A DNA stretch of 21,814 bases from Bacteroidota bacterium (GCA_002401055.1 NVRZ01000032.1:1-21814); one strand, 5' to 3'; shown: positions 9,036 through 17,179, numbered from the stretch's first letter. Numbers and translations are program-made. The notes: a model not told the origin generated them from the letters alone.

Positions 9036-12000
9036 CTATTTTACCCCTGAACCTAAGTAAGATATCACCGAATACGTGGTTGATGTAGCTGTAATCAGCT
9101 GGCAGTAATAGATCCCTGCGCTAAGATTATTTGGCTGAAAAGGTATATAATGATCCCCTTCATTCATCGTCCCTTCTGCTATTGTCATCATCTCCTTACC
9201 CTGTGTATCGATTATCTTGAGCAATACCCGCTCACTCTCATCAAGAGAAATCCTAATTGTTGTAGAATAATCAAAGGGATTTGGATATGCTTCTAAAAAC
9301 ACAGAGCTGTTATTGCCAGACTGCTGTTCCAAGCCAACCATGCAAGGGGCAAATCCTACCCCCGGAGATCCTCCAAAACAACCCGCGAACCAATTGTAAT
9401 AACTATTAAGATCATTGTATCTATCCAGTAATTCCAACGTTGATCCAAACCCATTTGCACCAGAGGGCCATAGTGAATTGCCCGTGAAACTAAGAGATAA
9501 ATAAAGAAGACCAGATGGATCATATAGCTTCAAGCTCTCACCATTGCTGCCAATACCAAAGTTGAATGGCCCAACATAATTGTTTACTGTGGGATTGTAA
9601 ATTTTAAACTTCGCCGTATCTTGGACAAGCACGATGTACTCATCTTGAATTAAAAAGGTACTGTCTGGTATTGTATAAGAATTGTTGTTTAAATCCTTCA
9701 GCTTCCAACCAGAAATATCAACATCAATAGTTCCATAGTTATGCAGCTCTATCCAATCTCCCATATCCCAATTCACGATGGATTTATAATTTATTTCACT
9801 TATTGTTATTCTATTTGTATCCGGCTCCCCGAAGAAATATGCGGTAAACACCTCATTGGTATCTATATTCAGTGTAATAGAAGAATTATAGTCCGGACTG
9901 GGAATCAGATTCAACGATTGCCAGAATGAAAACTCATACCCAGGATTTGGATTCGCGGTAATCGTTACGGGAACACCATCAAAGTAAATTCCAGCCCAAG
10001 GAAATGAATCAGGTATTATTGTACTTATCTTAATCGTGCCAGCCCCTTCGGGATATACCGATAGTGTTACAGACACTTGTTTACTAAGACCGAATTCCTG
10101 CTCAATATGATCCCTAGCAGGAGAAGGACGCCCATTGATAAAACCTATCAAGCTTGCCTCGACATTGACCTGATACCAGTTATTAAAATCTCCACCCCAT
10201 TTTTCAATGTGCCGTGGCATCTCTCCAATTATAGAATCCCTATAAGAATATGCAAGATTGCTCAAGGTCCTTGCATTAAAAACAGTATTAATCAAATCGG
10301 CGTATCGATTGATAAAATAGTTTCTAAACGTCGTGTTAAGCAACAGCGAATTCAACATTGCCGCGTGCGCAGTATTGGATTGTGTTGTAACTCTATTCAG
10401 ATCATTATCATTTGAGGTGCCACCAAAACAAAGACCAAAATCCATGTCAGTGACAATATATCTCCATTTAGACCCTGGACTTTGCGATTTCCAGTATTTA
10501 ATGTTGTTCTGAGGCCAGTCCCAGTTCACGTAATACGTCTGCGTGATAAAGTGGTCACAAAAGTTTTCTATGTCAAGCTGATTTGTAACTACATCATAGT
10601 TCGCAGTGATTGCCATATTATTTGAAATAATAAAATTGGCCAAATTGATAAAGTCGGTGTTTGTGCCTTCCATAATAGCGCCGTCAAACTGCAGGATATC
10701 TACACTATCTGGATTTACACCAAAGTTTTCGGCCAGGTAATATTTGCTGATTTTCTCTCTGATGTTTTGAATTCCCCAAAACTCCCCGTTTAAATAAACA
10801 ACGGCTGGTACATAGTCCTGAATATCATTGAAGGTGTTATGAACCGCCTTGTGCATCAGCGCATCGCGGAAAAACGTCCCATTTTGGACTGTTTCATTAC
10901 CAGATGTTCTGATTATAAATCTTTTAAAACTGTAAATCTCCTTGTCAGGGAATAGTTGATAATCCAAAGTACTATTGCCGTATCGCCCTTTTGCGAGAAT
11001 ACGCAATGACTTCTGTGGTTGTGACCTGGACCAGCCACCGTGAATTTTCATTCCGAAATCCTGATCAAATTGCAAGACCGCATCGGCACTATAGTATTCA
11101 AGGTGAATTGGAATCTCCCAATTTTGCCAGAAATTAGCTCCAAAGAAAGGAACACCAGGGTCAGCATTGGGGCCCAGCACATAGATCCCAGTGTTAAAAT
11201 CCCATAGGTTTGCCGGATCCGTAGTTATTGACAGAACAGGTAGTGTCGAATTATCATCTATAAAATAAGTTTTGGTAACCACTTCGCTGGGTAAAAACCC
11301 AGCGGCAAAAGCTCTGGCCCGTATTACCATATTTGAGTCAATTGTAATCGGCGCACTATAAACAGAATCCGTTAATGTCGGAATGCTTCCATCCATGGTT
11401 ATTCTAATCACAGAACCCACAAACAAATCCGATATTGTAAGCGATTGATTAACCATATAAAATCCTCCCGCCAATGAAAACACCGGATCGGTAACATAGC
11501 CAAGATACGATACGGAGCCATTATTAGTTAAGTCAGGCGTAGGGGTACCAAATAAGCCATTGTTCGCACTACCATCGGGGAATCTTCCATATGAATGGTC
11601 TACCTGTAAATACGGGTACTGCACCGTATCAATGAGCACCTTAGCCGGATTTCTTAGATAAACCGTTTCCCCATTACCGCTTAGCTTAAAATTTGTATGA
11701 AGGAATGACTGTCCCGGATTAAACCAAATGGGTAATGAATCATAAAAAGTAGAGTTCTCCTTGATCCCCACGGACAAAAACGGCCTTGCTGTCAGGTCCG
11801 AAGAGAATGTATTTACATTGTGAACTTGAACAGTTAACACATTGTTGCCGATTACCAAAACTGACTTGAGTTGCGCTTCGGTAATTTTAAACTCGTCAGG
11901 CAATTGACCTTGATATAACAAAGCTTCGTGCTCTACGTAAGCCAATGCATCGTAAGGCGTAATGGTGCCGTTAATTCCAACATTCGCTCTAACCATTTCC

Positions 12001-12593
12001 ACGCCATTTAAATACGCCACAAAAGAATCGTCAAAATCCATATGGAAAACCGCATTGCTTAAGGTGGACGTATCGATAATACTAAACTCATGACGGATAT
12101 AAACTGATGACAATGGAGGACTAATAATTGTTCCATCATCGCCGTCACCATAACCTATTCCTCCTACACCCAATAACCAAGCTGAGTCATCAAAACCTAA
12201 GTCCGTCCAGGTAGTGTCTACTGGTGCAGTCGGCACTAAATACCTCCAGCCATAACTATCCTTCACAATCGATTCCCAGTGATTTATACTCGTCTTCCTG
12301 TCTTTTCCTGAGGCAAAAACAGTCAAGTAAGATTGCGGTTGAATCGTGACTGAGGGAAATGTCCAGAATGCAGCGCTATCAATATTATCGCTTATCGAAT
12401 AGCCATTAAGATCAACTGCCGCTGAGCCGGCATTGTATAACTCAATAAAATCAGGGTAATCTCCATCCTCATCGGCTGTAATATTGGCGTTTCTTGAGCA
12501 TACTTCATTTATGGTAATCTGTGAATAAACACTCGGTGTACAGAGCATCAGGTATATAACCATGATCGAAACAATACACTTTACCTGCTTCAT
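9036..12593 (-). CDS. T9SS-exported CotH-family kinase with lamin-tail domains
   Basis: Large secreted protein of 1185 residues (numbering from the ATG at 12593). The CotH domain lies at about 446-836. It shows MKIHGGWSRSQPQKSLRI (candidate nucleotide-binding Lys528), VYLNGEFWGIQNIREKI, YYVNWDWPQNN and TDMDFGLCFGG (candidate catalytic or metal Asp716 and Asp718). Bacillus CotH is an atypical kinase that phosphorylates spore-coat proteins; activity here is inferred. Other parts, in order: signal peptide (to about 25), a lamin-tail domain split by a beta-sandwich insert (27-101 and 291-357, insert about 103-278), a chitobiase-C-like module (about 367-445), an InlB-B-repeat-like module (about 840-920), a second lamin-tail domain (about 929-1078) and a T9SS type A sorting domain (about 1099-1181, AYPNPFDYST). 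The ATG at 12593 overlaps the upstream stop as ATGA, so I prefer it to the ATG at 12605 and the TTG at 12620. Confidence 0.9.
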   Translation of the reverse strand: MKQVKCIVSIMVIYLMLCTPSVYSQITINEVCSRNANITADEDGDYPDFIELYNAGSAAVDLNGYSISDNIDSAAFWTFPSVTIQPQSYLTVFASGKDRKTSINHWESIVKDSYGWRYLVPTAPVDTTWTDLGFDDSAWLLGVGGIGYGDGDDGTIISPPLSSVYIRHEFSIIDTSTLSNAVFHMDFDDSFVAYLNGVEMVRANVGINGTITPYDALAYVEHEALLYQGQLPDEFKITEAQLKSVLVIGNNVLTVQVHNVNTFSSDLTARPFLSVGIKENSTFYDSLPIWFNPGQSFLHTNFKLSGNGETVYLRNPAKVLIDTVQYPYLQVDHSYGRFPDGSANNGLFGTPTPDLTNNGSVSYLGYVTDPVFSLAGGFYMVNQSLTISDLFVGSVIRITMDGSIPTLTDSVYSAPITIDSNMVIRARAFAAGFLPSEVVTKTYFIDDNSTLPVLSITTDPANLWDFNTGIYVLGPNADPGVPFFGANFWQNWEIPIHLEYYSADAVLQFDQDFGMKIHGGWSRSQPQKSLRILAKGRYGNSTLDYQLFPDKEIYSFKRFIIRTSGNETVQNGTFFRDALMHKAVHNTFNDIQDYVPAVVYLNGEFWGIQNIREKISKYYLAENFGVNPDSVDILQFDGAIMEGTNTDFINLANFIISNNMAITANYDVVTNQLDIENFCDHFITQTYYVNWDWPQNNIKYWKSQSPGSKWRYIVTDMDFGLCFGGTSNDNDLNRVTTQSNTAHAAMLNSLLLNTTFRNYFINRYADLINTVFNARTLSNLAYSYRDSIIGEMPRHIEKWGGDFNNWYQVNVEASLIGFINGRPSPARDHIEQEFGLSKQVSVTLSVYPEGAGTIKISTIIPDSFPWAGIYFDGVPVTITANPNPGYEFSFWQSLNLIPSPDYNSSITLNIDTNEVFTAYFFGEPDTNRITISEINYKSIVNWDMGDWIELHNYGTIDVDISGWKLKDLNNNSYTIPDSTFLIQDEYIVLVQDTAKFKIYNPTVNNYVGPFNFGIGSNGESLKLYDPSGLLYLSLSFTGNSLWPSGANGFGSTLELLDRYNDLNSYYNWFAGCFGGSPGVGFAPCMVGLEQQSGNNSSVFLEAYPNPFDYSTTIRISLDESERVLLKIIDTQGKEMMTIAEGTMNEGDHYIPFQPNNLSAGIYYCQLITATSTTYSVISYLGSGVK

Positions 12594-14230
12594 TGCTTTA
12601 TCCATTTCTTTTGATAACAATTACCATTCACGCAAAGCTCAATAAAGTAAATTCCCGATGACCCGCCTTCGATTACGTCGGCTAGTTGTATCGTGTGTCC
12701 TCCGGAATTGTACCCTTGATCTTTTTCAAGGATGCGAACCCTTCCAAGCAAATCAATTAGCCTAAGAGATATTAGCGAGAGCGCCTGAAGCTCGAATGAT
12801 ATCGCAGTTTCCTCGCGGCCTGGATTTGGAAAAATTACAAAATTCATTTCCTCACCCTCATATTCGAAAATGCCAGTCATCACATTTATCATAATCTCAA
12901 AAGTGTCAATCGAACACACGTTAGATGCTATCAAGCGAACAACCTTGGTCCCCAGAGTAGAATAAAAATGTCTTGGGTGCTTTTCTGTGCTTGTCGTTGA
13001 GTCGCCAAATTCCCAATAATATGAGTCGGCGTCAGTTGATAGGTTTACAAATAATGTAGAATCAGCATTCGTAACGCTTCCAGTCCAAAAGCTGGCTATA
13101 ACATCCTGATAAACCGAAACCTCAACTGTGGCCAGTTCCCAGCAAAACTGTGATTCATTGATGTAAACACTATATACCGTTGCGGTATCTGGGCTCACTG
13201 TTATGGAGGCCGTCATCTCACCTGTCGACCACAAATATGAAACGCCTCCGGTTACAGATAAAGTAACTGATCCACCTTGGCAGACATAAATATCGGGGGT
13301 AATCGTGTATGAAATAGCGGAACAATAGACACAACTGCTATCACTCGTATTCGCCAAAGGGTTGTAGTTGATCGCTGTCGTATCCATGCAACCATAATAT
13401 ACTGGTGGTGGTGGTGGGATATTTAATATCTCGGTGACGTAGTAATATGTCGGACCAGTTGTGTCTATAATGGGCTCGGTAATCTCCTTTACGAGCGCGT
13501 GTCTTATTCCCTCTGAATAATACAAGTAGTACTCTATAGTGTCGAGGTTGGCTCCATTAAACGTGCCGTTAATGAAAGTACTGTCGTACTTATACTCTAC
13601 CACGTGTACTCTGAGTACACTATCATAAGAGCCCAGTCCAGTAAGCATATCTCCCCAGCCGTCAGCATCAATTTTCTTATACAGATGGTTCTCGGCTTTA
13701 TAAAGAGTTGGACCAAACCAAATTTCTAGCTCTGTAAGTGCATAAGTACTGTCCGAGTATCCATAGGTATATTGATTGCTTAACAACGTATCCTCATTGG
13801 GCGGATTCAAATGAAAGAACAACGTGTCTATTGTTGCCGTATCTAGCAAATACCCCACCCAAACCATGCCATTCTGCCAAAACCCCGATACGTCAGAAGC
13901 ATAATATGTATACTGGTCATAACCTATCTGACCCATTGTAGGATAATACCTGAATAGGCTGGCCGTTGGGTACTCACTTGTGAATGGTCCTGAAGAAGCG
14001 TCTAGATAATCAATTAGCTGACTTCCGTACGTGAATCCACCTGTAAAATCATAGGATTGTGCAGGGCCAGATGCTGAAATGGGCGGCGTGTTGATAAAGG
14101 CAACATTACTCAGAAGGAAGTTCGTTCCCACAATCGGAAACTCACTACTGTCTAGGCTCACTTGCGCCTGAGAACGCCAACAAAACATGCTAAGTATGAA
14201 TACTATTACTAGTGTTTTGTTCACCTTCAT
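12590..14230 (-). CDS. T9SS cargo protein with Ig-like and PKD modules, no enzyme domain seen
   Basis: 546 residues. A signal peptide (to about residue 22, RSQAQ) is followed by an unrecognised N-terminal region (23-270) rich in Tyr, Ser, Thr and Asp. Next come a PPPPP linker (272-276) and a cysteine motif GCMDTTAINYN...DSSCVYC (280-303) of a type common in Bacteroidota surface proteins. An Ig-like module (about 305-375, CQGGSVTLSVTGG...YLWSTGE), a PKD domain (about 379-450, YYWEFGDSTTS) and a T9SS type A sorting domain (about 463-546, VIFPNPGREETAISFEL) follow. It begins 5 nt after DUF4956, and its stop codon overlaps the CotH start (ATGA), so the two are translationally coupled. It could be the substrate, scaffold or surface partner of the CotH protein. 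The function is not known from sequence. Confidence 0.88.
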   Translation of the reverse strand: MKVNKTLVIVFILSMFCWRSQAQVSLDSSEFPIVGTNFLLSNVAFINTPPISASGPAQSYDFTGGFTYGSQLIDYLDASSGPFTSEYPTASLFRYYPTMGQIGYDQYTYYASDVSGFWQNGMVWVGYLLDTATIDTLFFHLNPPNEDTLLSNQYTYGYSDSTYALTELEIWFGPTLYKAENHLYKKIDADGWGDMLTGLGSYDSVLRVHVVEYKYDSTFINGTFNGANLDTIEYYLYYSEGIRHALVKEITEPIIDTTGPTYYYVTEILNIPPPPPVYYGCMDTTAINYNPLANTSDSSCVYCSAISYTITPDIYVCQGGSVTLSVTGGVSYLWSTGEMTASITVSPDTATVYSVYINESQFCWELATVEVSVYQDVIASFWTGSVTNADSTLFVNLSTDADSYYWEFGDSTTSTEKHPRHFYSTLGTKVVRLIASNVCSIDTFEIMINVMTGIFEYEGEEMNFVIFPNPGREETAISFELQALSLISLRLIDLLGRVRILEKDQGYNSGGHTIQLADVIEGGSSGIYFIELCVNGNCYQKKWIKQ

Positions 14231-14235
14231 TTCTG

Positions 14236-14919
14236 CTAGTCTTCCGTTCTTTGTTCTCTTTCTTCCTGAATTGAAGATTCTGTTCCTTCATCGGCATAAT
14301 AGAACACCCGTACTCTTGCCGTGTCCCTTAAAAAATCAATTCTTCCAATCTCGGTCCTGTGGATATTTAATCCAGTTCTTTCCCGCAGGTCTTCTATCAG
14401 TTTTTGCTGGTTTTCAGGTTTAATAAGTTCAATCTTTTCAAGAATTACGGTTTGCCGCGACTCATGTTTGGTAAACCATACTTTCTCCAACCCATATGTT
14501 ATTGAGGCGATAATAATATTCGTAAATACTAGCTCCATATAGGTAACCTTCTTATTTGCCAACCCATTTATGGCCGAAATACCAATTACAACAAATAGGT
14601 AGGTCATCTCTCTAATTGGAATTGGATCCGTCCGATACCGGATAATTCCGAAAATTGCGAACATACCAAGGGCGAAGCCAAGACCAAGCTTTACATTTGA
14701 CAGAAGCTGACATAGAAAGAACACAATAACGCTGAACAGCATGTACGTAAAGAGATACTCCTTGCGTTTTGTAATCGGGTAATAGATATATCGTACGATC
14801 CAAACCGTGATAATCATATTAAAAGAAAACCTAAGCACCAGCTCAAGAAAATCTTCGGCATCAACAAGTTTAACACCAAATATTTTTGTCAGTTCTATAA
14901 AATCAAGCGCCCACTCCAT
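14236..14919 (-). CDS. DUF4956 multi-spanning inner-membrane protein
   Basis: 227 residues with four or five predicted membrane segments (about 28-47, 55-74, 78-94, 104-120 and 127-145). A soluble cytoplasmic C-terminal domain (about 155-210) looks like a small alpha/beta fold (VILEKIELIKPENQQKLIEDL, then RVRVFYYA). The DUF4956 hallmark FAIFGIIRYRTDPIPIREMT is at 88-107, with charged Arg and Asp residues inside or beside the membrane. Its first 17 nt overlap the VTC gene. By analogy with the yeast VTC complex, where membrane subunits carry polyphosphate across the vacuolar membrane, I infer a channel or anchor role for polyphosphate made by its partner. The family has no proven function that I know of. 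Confidence 0.88.
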   Translation of the reverse strand: MEWALDFIELTKIFGVKLVDAEDFLELVLRFSFNMIITVWIVRYIYYPITKRKEYLFTYMLFSVIVFFLCQLLSNVKLGLGFALGMFAIFGIIRYRTDPIPIREMTYLFVVIGISAINGLANKKVTYMELVFTNIIIASITYGLEKVWFTKHESRQTVILEKIELIKPENQQKLIEDLRERTGLNIHRTEIGRIDFLRDTARVRVFYYADEGTESSIQEEREQRTED

Positions 14920-15691
14920 ATCTCAATTTGTTAATCGTTATTATTTTGGGTTTAAACCTATTGTATTTAATCTCTTCATTAAACAGGTTACTCTTCACAT
15001 CCGAGTTCATCAAAACAATACCAATACAATATTTACTAATCCGCATCGGCTTTATTCTAAATTCCTTCATGGTTCTTATAAATGAAGAGCGCACATTGTA
15101 TTTTTCTTGTTTTACCTCAGCAATTATCAACTCTGAAACTGATGACACCTGATCATTCAACTCAAATTTTAAATCCAAGTCAAGCGTAACCCTTTCTTTA
15201 TCCCTCAAGCTCACCAGAGTAATACGCTTAAACTCACTGGCTAGTTTCGCATGTAGCTCGGTTGACGACAATGGGAAATATTTTGCTAAAAACTCAACGG
15301 ACCTATCAGAAAAATCAGGGCGTATGTCCGTTCTCTTGGTTCTTTTCTTGTCCGTTTTTCCCTTATTATTCTTGAATTTAACTTCCAAATAACACAATCC
15401 GGTATCTACATATTTTCGATACCTCACCTTGTGCCGGTTCAGTTTCCCATTATGGTGTTGGGTGTATAGTTTCAATTCCTCGGTATCAAAATACAGTGAC
15501 CGGTATTGGCTGAACTTCCTCCCATCTATTTCCAGCACCCTATAACTCTGCGAAAGGTTCCTTAACACATCGGACAATAAATCCGAGTTGAAAACAAACT
15601 TGGTATCCGTCCTGTTTAGCAGTTTTACGCTGTCCATTTCTTTGAGAGAAATAGGACTAAATCCACTTCGTATAACTTCCTCCAGGCCCAC
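14903..15691 (-). CDS. VTC-domain polyphosphate polymerase
   Basis: 262 residues forming essentially one VTC domain (triphosphate tunnel superfamily). In yeast Vtc4 this domain makes polyphosphate from ATP and binds it in a basic tunnel. Candidate tunnel residues are visible in family order: NRTDTKF (26-32), NRHKVRYRKY (85-94), the LEVKFKNNKGKTDKKR basic run (102-117), ASEFKRITLV (151-160), DKERVTLDLDLKF (164-176), the acidic metal-binding candidate IIAEVKQEK (189-197) and KPMRISKYCIGI (214-225). There is no membrane segment or SPX domain, so it should be cytoplasmic and need a membrane partner; DUF4956, which overlaps it by 17 nt, fits. It starts with GTG immediately after the stop of the lipoprotein gene. 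A later ATG at 15637 would remove the conserved FSPISLKEM segment. Confidence 0.9.
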   Translation of the reverse strand: MGLEEVIRSGFSPISLKEMDSVKLLNRTDTKFVFNSDLLSDVLRNLSQSYRVLEIDGRKFSQYRSLYFDTEELKLYTQHHNGKLNRHKVRYRKYVDTGLCYLEVKFKNNKGKTDKKRTKRTDIRPDFSDRSVEFLAKYFPLSSTELHAKLASEFKRITLVSLRDKERVTLDLDLKFELNDQVSSVSELIIAEVKQEKYNVRSSFIRTMKEFRIKPMRISKYCIGIVLMNSDVKSNLFNEEIKYNRFKPKIITINKLRYGVGA

Positions 15692-16417
15692 TTATCTTTT
15701 TTCTATTTCCAGGTTTGATAATTGAATGTCTTCACCCTCAATAGTTATTTCAGTTTGCAGCTCTTTCGCTTCGGTACCGCTGGTGCAAGTTAAACAATCC
15801 GAAAACGCATATATTTTGTACGAGCCTTCAATCAAATCGCTGAACTGAAAAATCCCACCCTCTCCAGATTTAGTCTTGTCGAAATAGCTTTGGTCATTGT
15901 CATAAATTATATAAACATTTTCATCCGGCTTTGGATATTGAGCAATTAAGGTTGGCCCAGAATACTCGTACATATATACGATTCCAGAAACCGTACCGCT
16001 CCCATCGTTGAGATCAATGTTCTTCACAACTTCCAGGTCTACGGCTTCAACCAATTCCTTTTTATCTTTTATTTCCACTTTTATTTCAACCGACTCTATT
16101 CCTGACGGACAGGTGTTACAATCCGAATACGCGAAAATTGTGTAGTCTCCTTTTCTCAGGTACTGAAACTTATAGCTCCCTTCATCATCAGAGTCCATCT
16201 GATCATCATATACAGTGTTGTCTCCATATATAATGAACAAATCCTCCTTCCTGGCCTCTTCCTTTTTAAGAAATTTGCCATTTGGATCATAAAGCATGGT
16301 ATACAACTTTCCTTCTATTGTTGCCTTGCCTCCTTCGCCCTCTTCTTTTTTGCATGCGCTGAATATGACCATAATCATGGCTATAAAAATATACAGGCTT
16401 AATTTATTCACTTTCAT
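15692..16417 (-). CDS. Lipoprotein with two tandem CxxC-bearing repeats
   Basis: First gene of the minus-strand operon. From the ATG at 16417 it has 241 residues, with a lipoprotein signal and lipobox FSAC (Cys22). The following KKEEGEGG resembles the acidic export signal that sends Bacteroidota lipoproteins to the outer surface. The mature part is two copies of a beta-rich domain of about 100 residues, similar to carboxypeptidase-regulatory or Cna-B-like folds. Repeat 1 (about 31-130) ends with YTIFAYSDCNTCPSG and repeat 2 (about 140-241) with YKIYAFSDCLTCTSG, so each has one CxxC (Cys100/103 and Cys208/211). The specific function is unknown. It could bind metal or polyphosphate, or act as a receptor for the secreted partners; these are guesses. 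The open frame to 16507 begins with GTG and would bury the signal peptide, so I reject that start. Confidence 0.82.
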   Translation of the reverse strand: MKVNKLSLYIFIAMIMVIFSACKKEEGEGGKATIEGKLYTMLYDPNGKFLKKEEARKEDLFIIYGDNTVYDDQMDSDDEGSYKFQYLRKGDYTIFAYSDCNTCPSGIESVEIKVEIKDKKELVEAVDLEVVKNIDLNDGSGTVSGIVYMYEYSGPTLIAQYPKPDENVYIIYDNDQSYFDKTKSGEGGIFQFSDLIEGSYKIYAFSDCLTCTSGTEAKELQTEITIEGEDIQLSNLEIEKR

Positions 16418-16684
16418 ACATACAATTTTTTTTGTGTCTACTGTCATAAACCTATCTACCAATCCGAACGTCACAGCCTTCTGTCTGTAGGAATTGAAAC
16501 TGATCACTAATAATGGATGCTGGGTGCCTCATCGAACTAGTTGCAATAGTAAAGTTAAGAATTAATCAGGTAACGTCTATTTGACTTAGCAATCACTTCT
16601 CGGTTTAATTTCACCTATCCGATTGGGATATGTTTCATTACATTTATATCTTGCACCCGATTATAACGACCAAAATATTGTGTA
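16418..16684. promoter_or_regulatory. Divergent control region between the six-gene operon and cdd
   Basis: About 267 nt without a convincing gene, so it must hold the promoters for the minus-strand operon and for cdd. Facing left there is a near match to the -7 consensus (TAGGTTTA, minus strand 16454-16447), 30 nt before the lipoprotein ATG. Facing right there is a poorer match (TATCTTGC, from 16647), 38 nt before the cdd start. Neither has a good -33 partner, and I see no strong operator-like palindrome or riboswitch. Confidence 0.3.
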
Positions 16685-17179
16685 TTGGCTAACTCTGTAG
16701 AAATAAAATTTAGTATTGAGGTACTGGAAAGTGCATCTGACTTGTCAACTGAGGATCAAGGCCTTCTTAAGAAAGCCACGAAAGTGTTGAAGGATGCTTA
16801 TGCCCCCTATTCTCATTTCAATGTGGGAACTGCCTTGCTTCTGAAGAATGGCGACATTGTTGTTGGAAGTAATCAGGAAAACGTTGCTTATCCATCTGGG
16901 CTATGTGCTGAACGCGTCGCCCTATTTGCTGCTGGTGCACAACACCCAGATGTTCCCGTAACCACAATTGCCATCACGGCACAGTCCGATACCGTAACTA
17001 TTGATGAGCCTTTAGCACCATGTGGCGCGTGTCGACAAGTAATGTGTGAGACGGAAAACAGGTATGGACAAAAAATCAAAGTGATACTAAAGGGAGATGC
17101 AGATAAAATTTACGTAATCAACAGTGTTTCTGATATTTTGCCGTTGTCTTTTACCCCTGATAAACTGGCAGTGAAATAG
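16685..17179 (+). CDS. cdd: Cytidine deaminase
   Basis: Zinc enzyme of pyrimidine salvage that deaminates cytidine and deoxycytidine to the uridine forms. It is 164 residues. The active site is complete: Cys74 and Glu76 in LCAERVALF, and Cys113 and Cys116 in PCGACRQVM. The substrate-side motif NVGTALLL and the NQENVAYPSG segment are also present. The only start that keeps the N-terminal beta region (VEIKFSIEVLES) is TTG at 16685; a TAA lies in frame at 16664. The gene stands before pdhA with a 70-nt gap that contains its own promoter-like element. Confidence 0.94.
   Translation: MANSVEIKFSIEVLESASDLSTEDQGLLKKATKVLKDAYAPYSHFNVGTALLLKNGDIVVGSNQENVAYPSGLCAERVALFAAGAQHPDVPVTTIAITAQSDTVTIDEPLAPCGACRQVMCETENRYGQKIKVILKGDADKIYVINSVSDILPLSFTPDKLAVK

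Noticed and set aside
10077..10415. 112-codon plus-strand open frame inside the CotH gene
   Set aside because: Antisense to the well-supported CotH domain; composition is not protein-like.
13404..13418. GGT microsatellite-like run
   Set aside because: It is the codon run for the PPPPP linker of the T9SS cargo protein; too short to call a phase-variable repeat.
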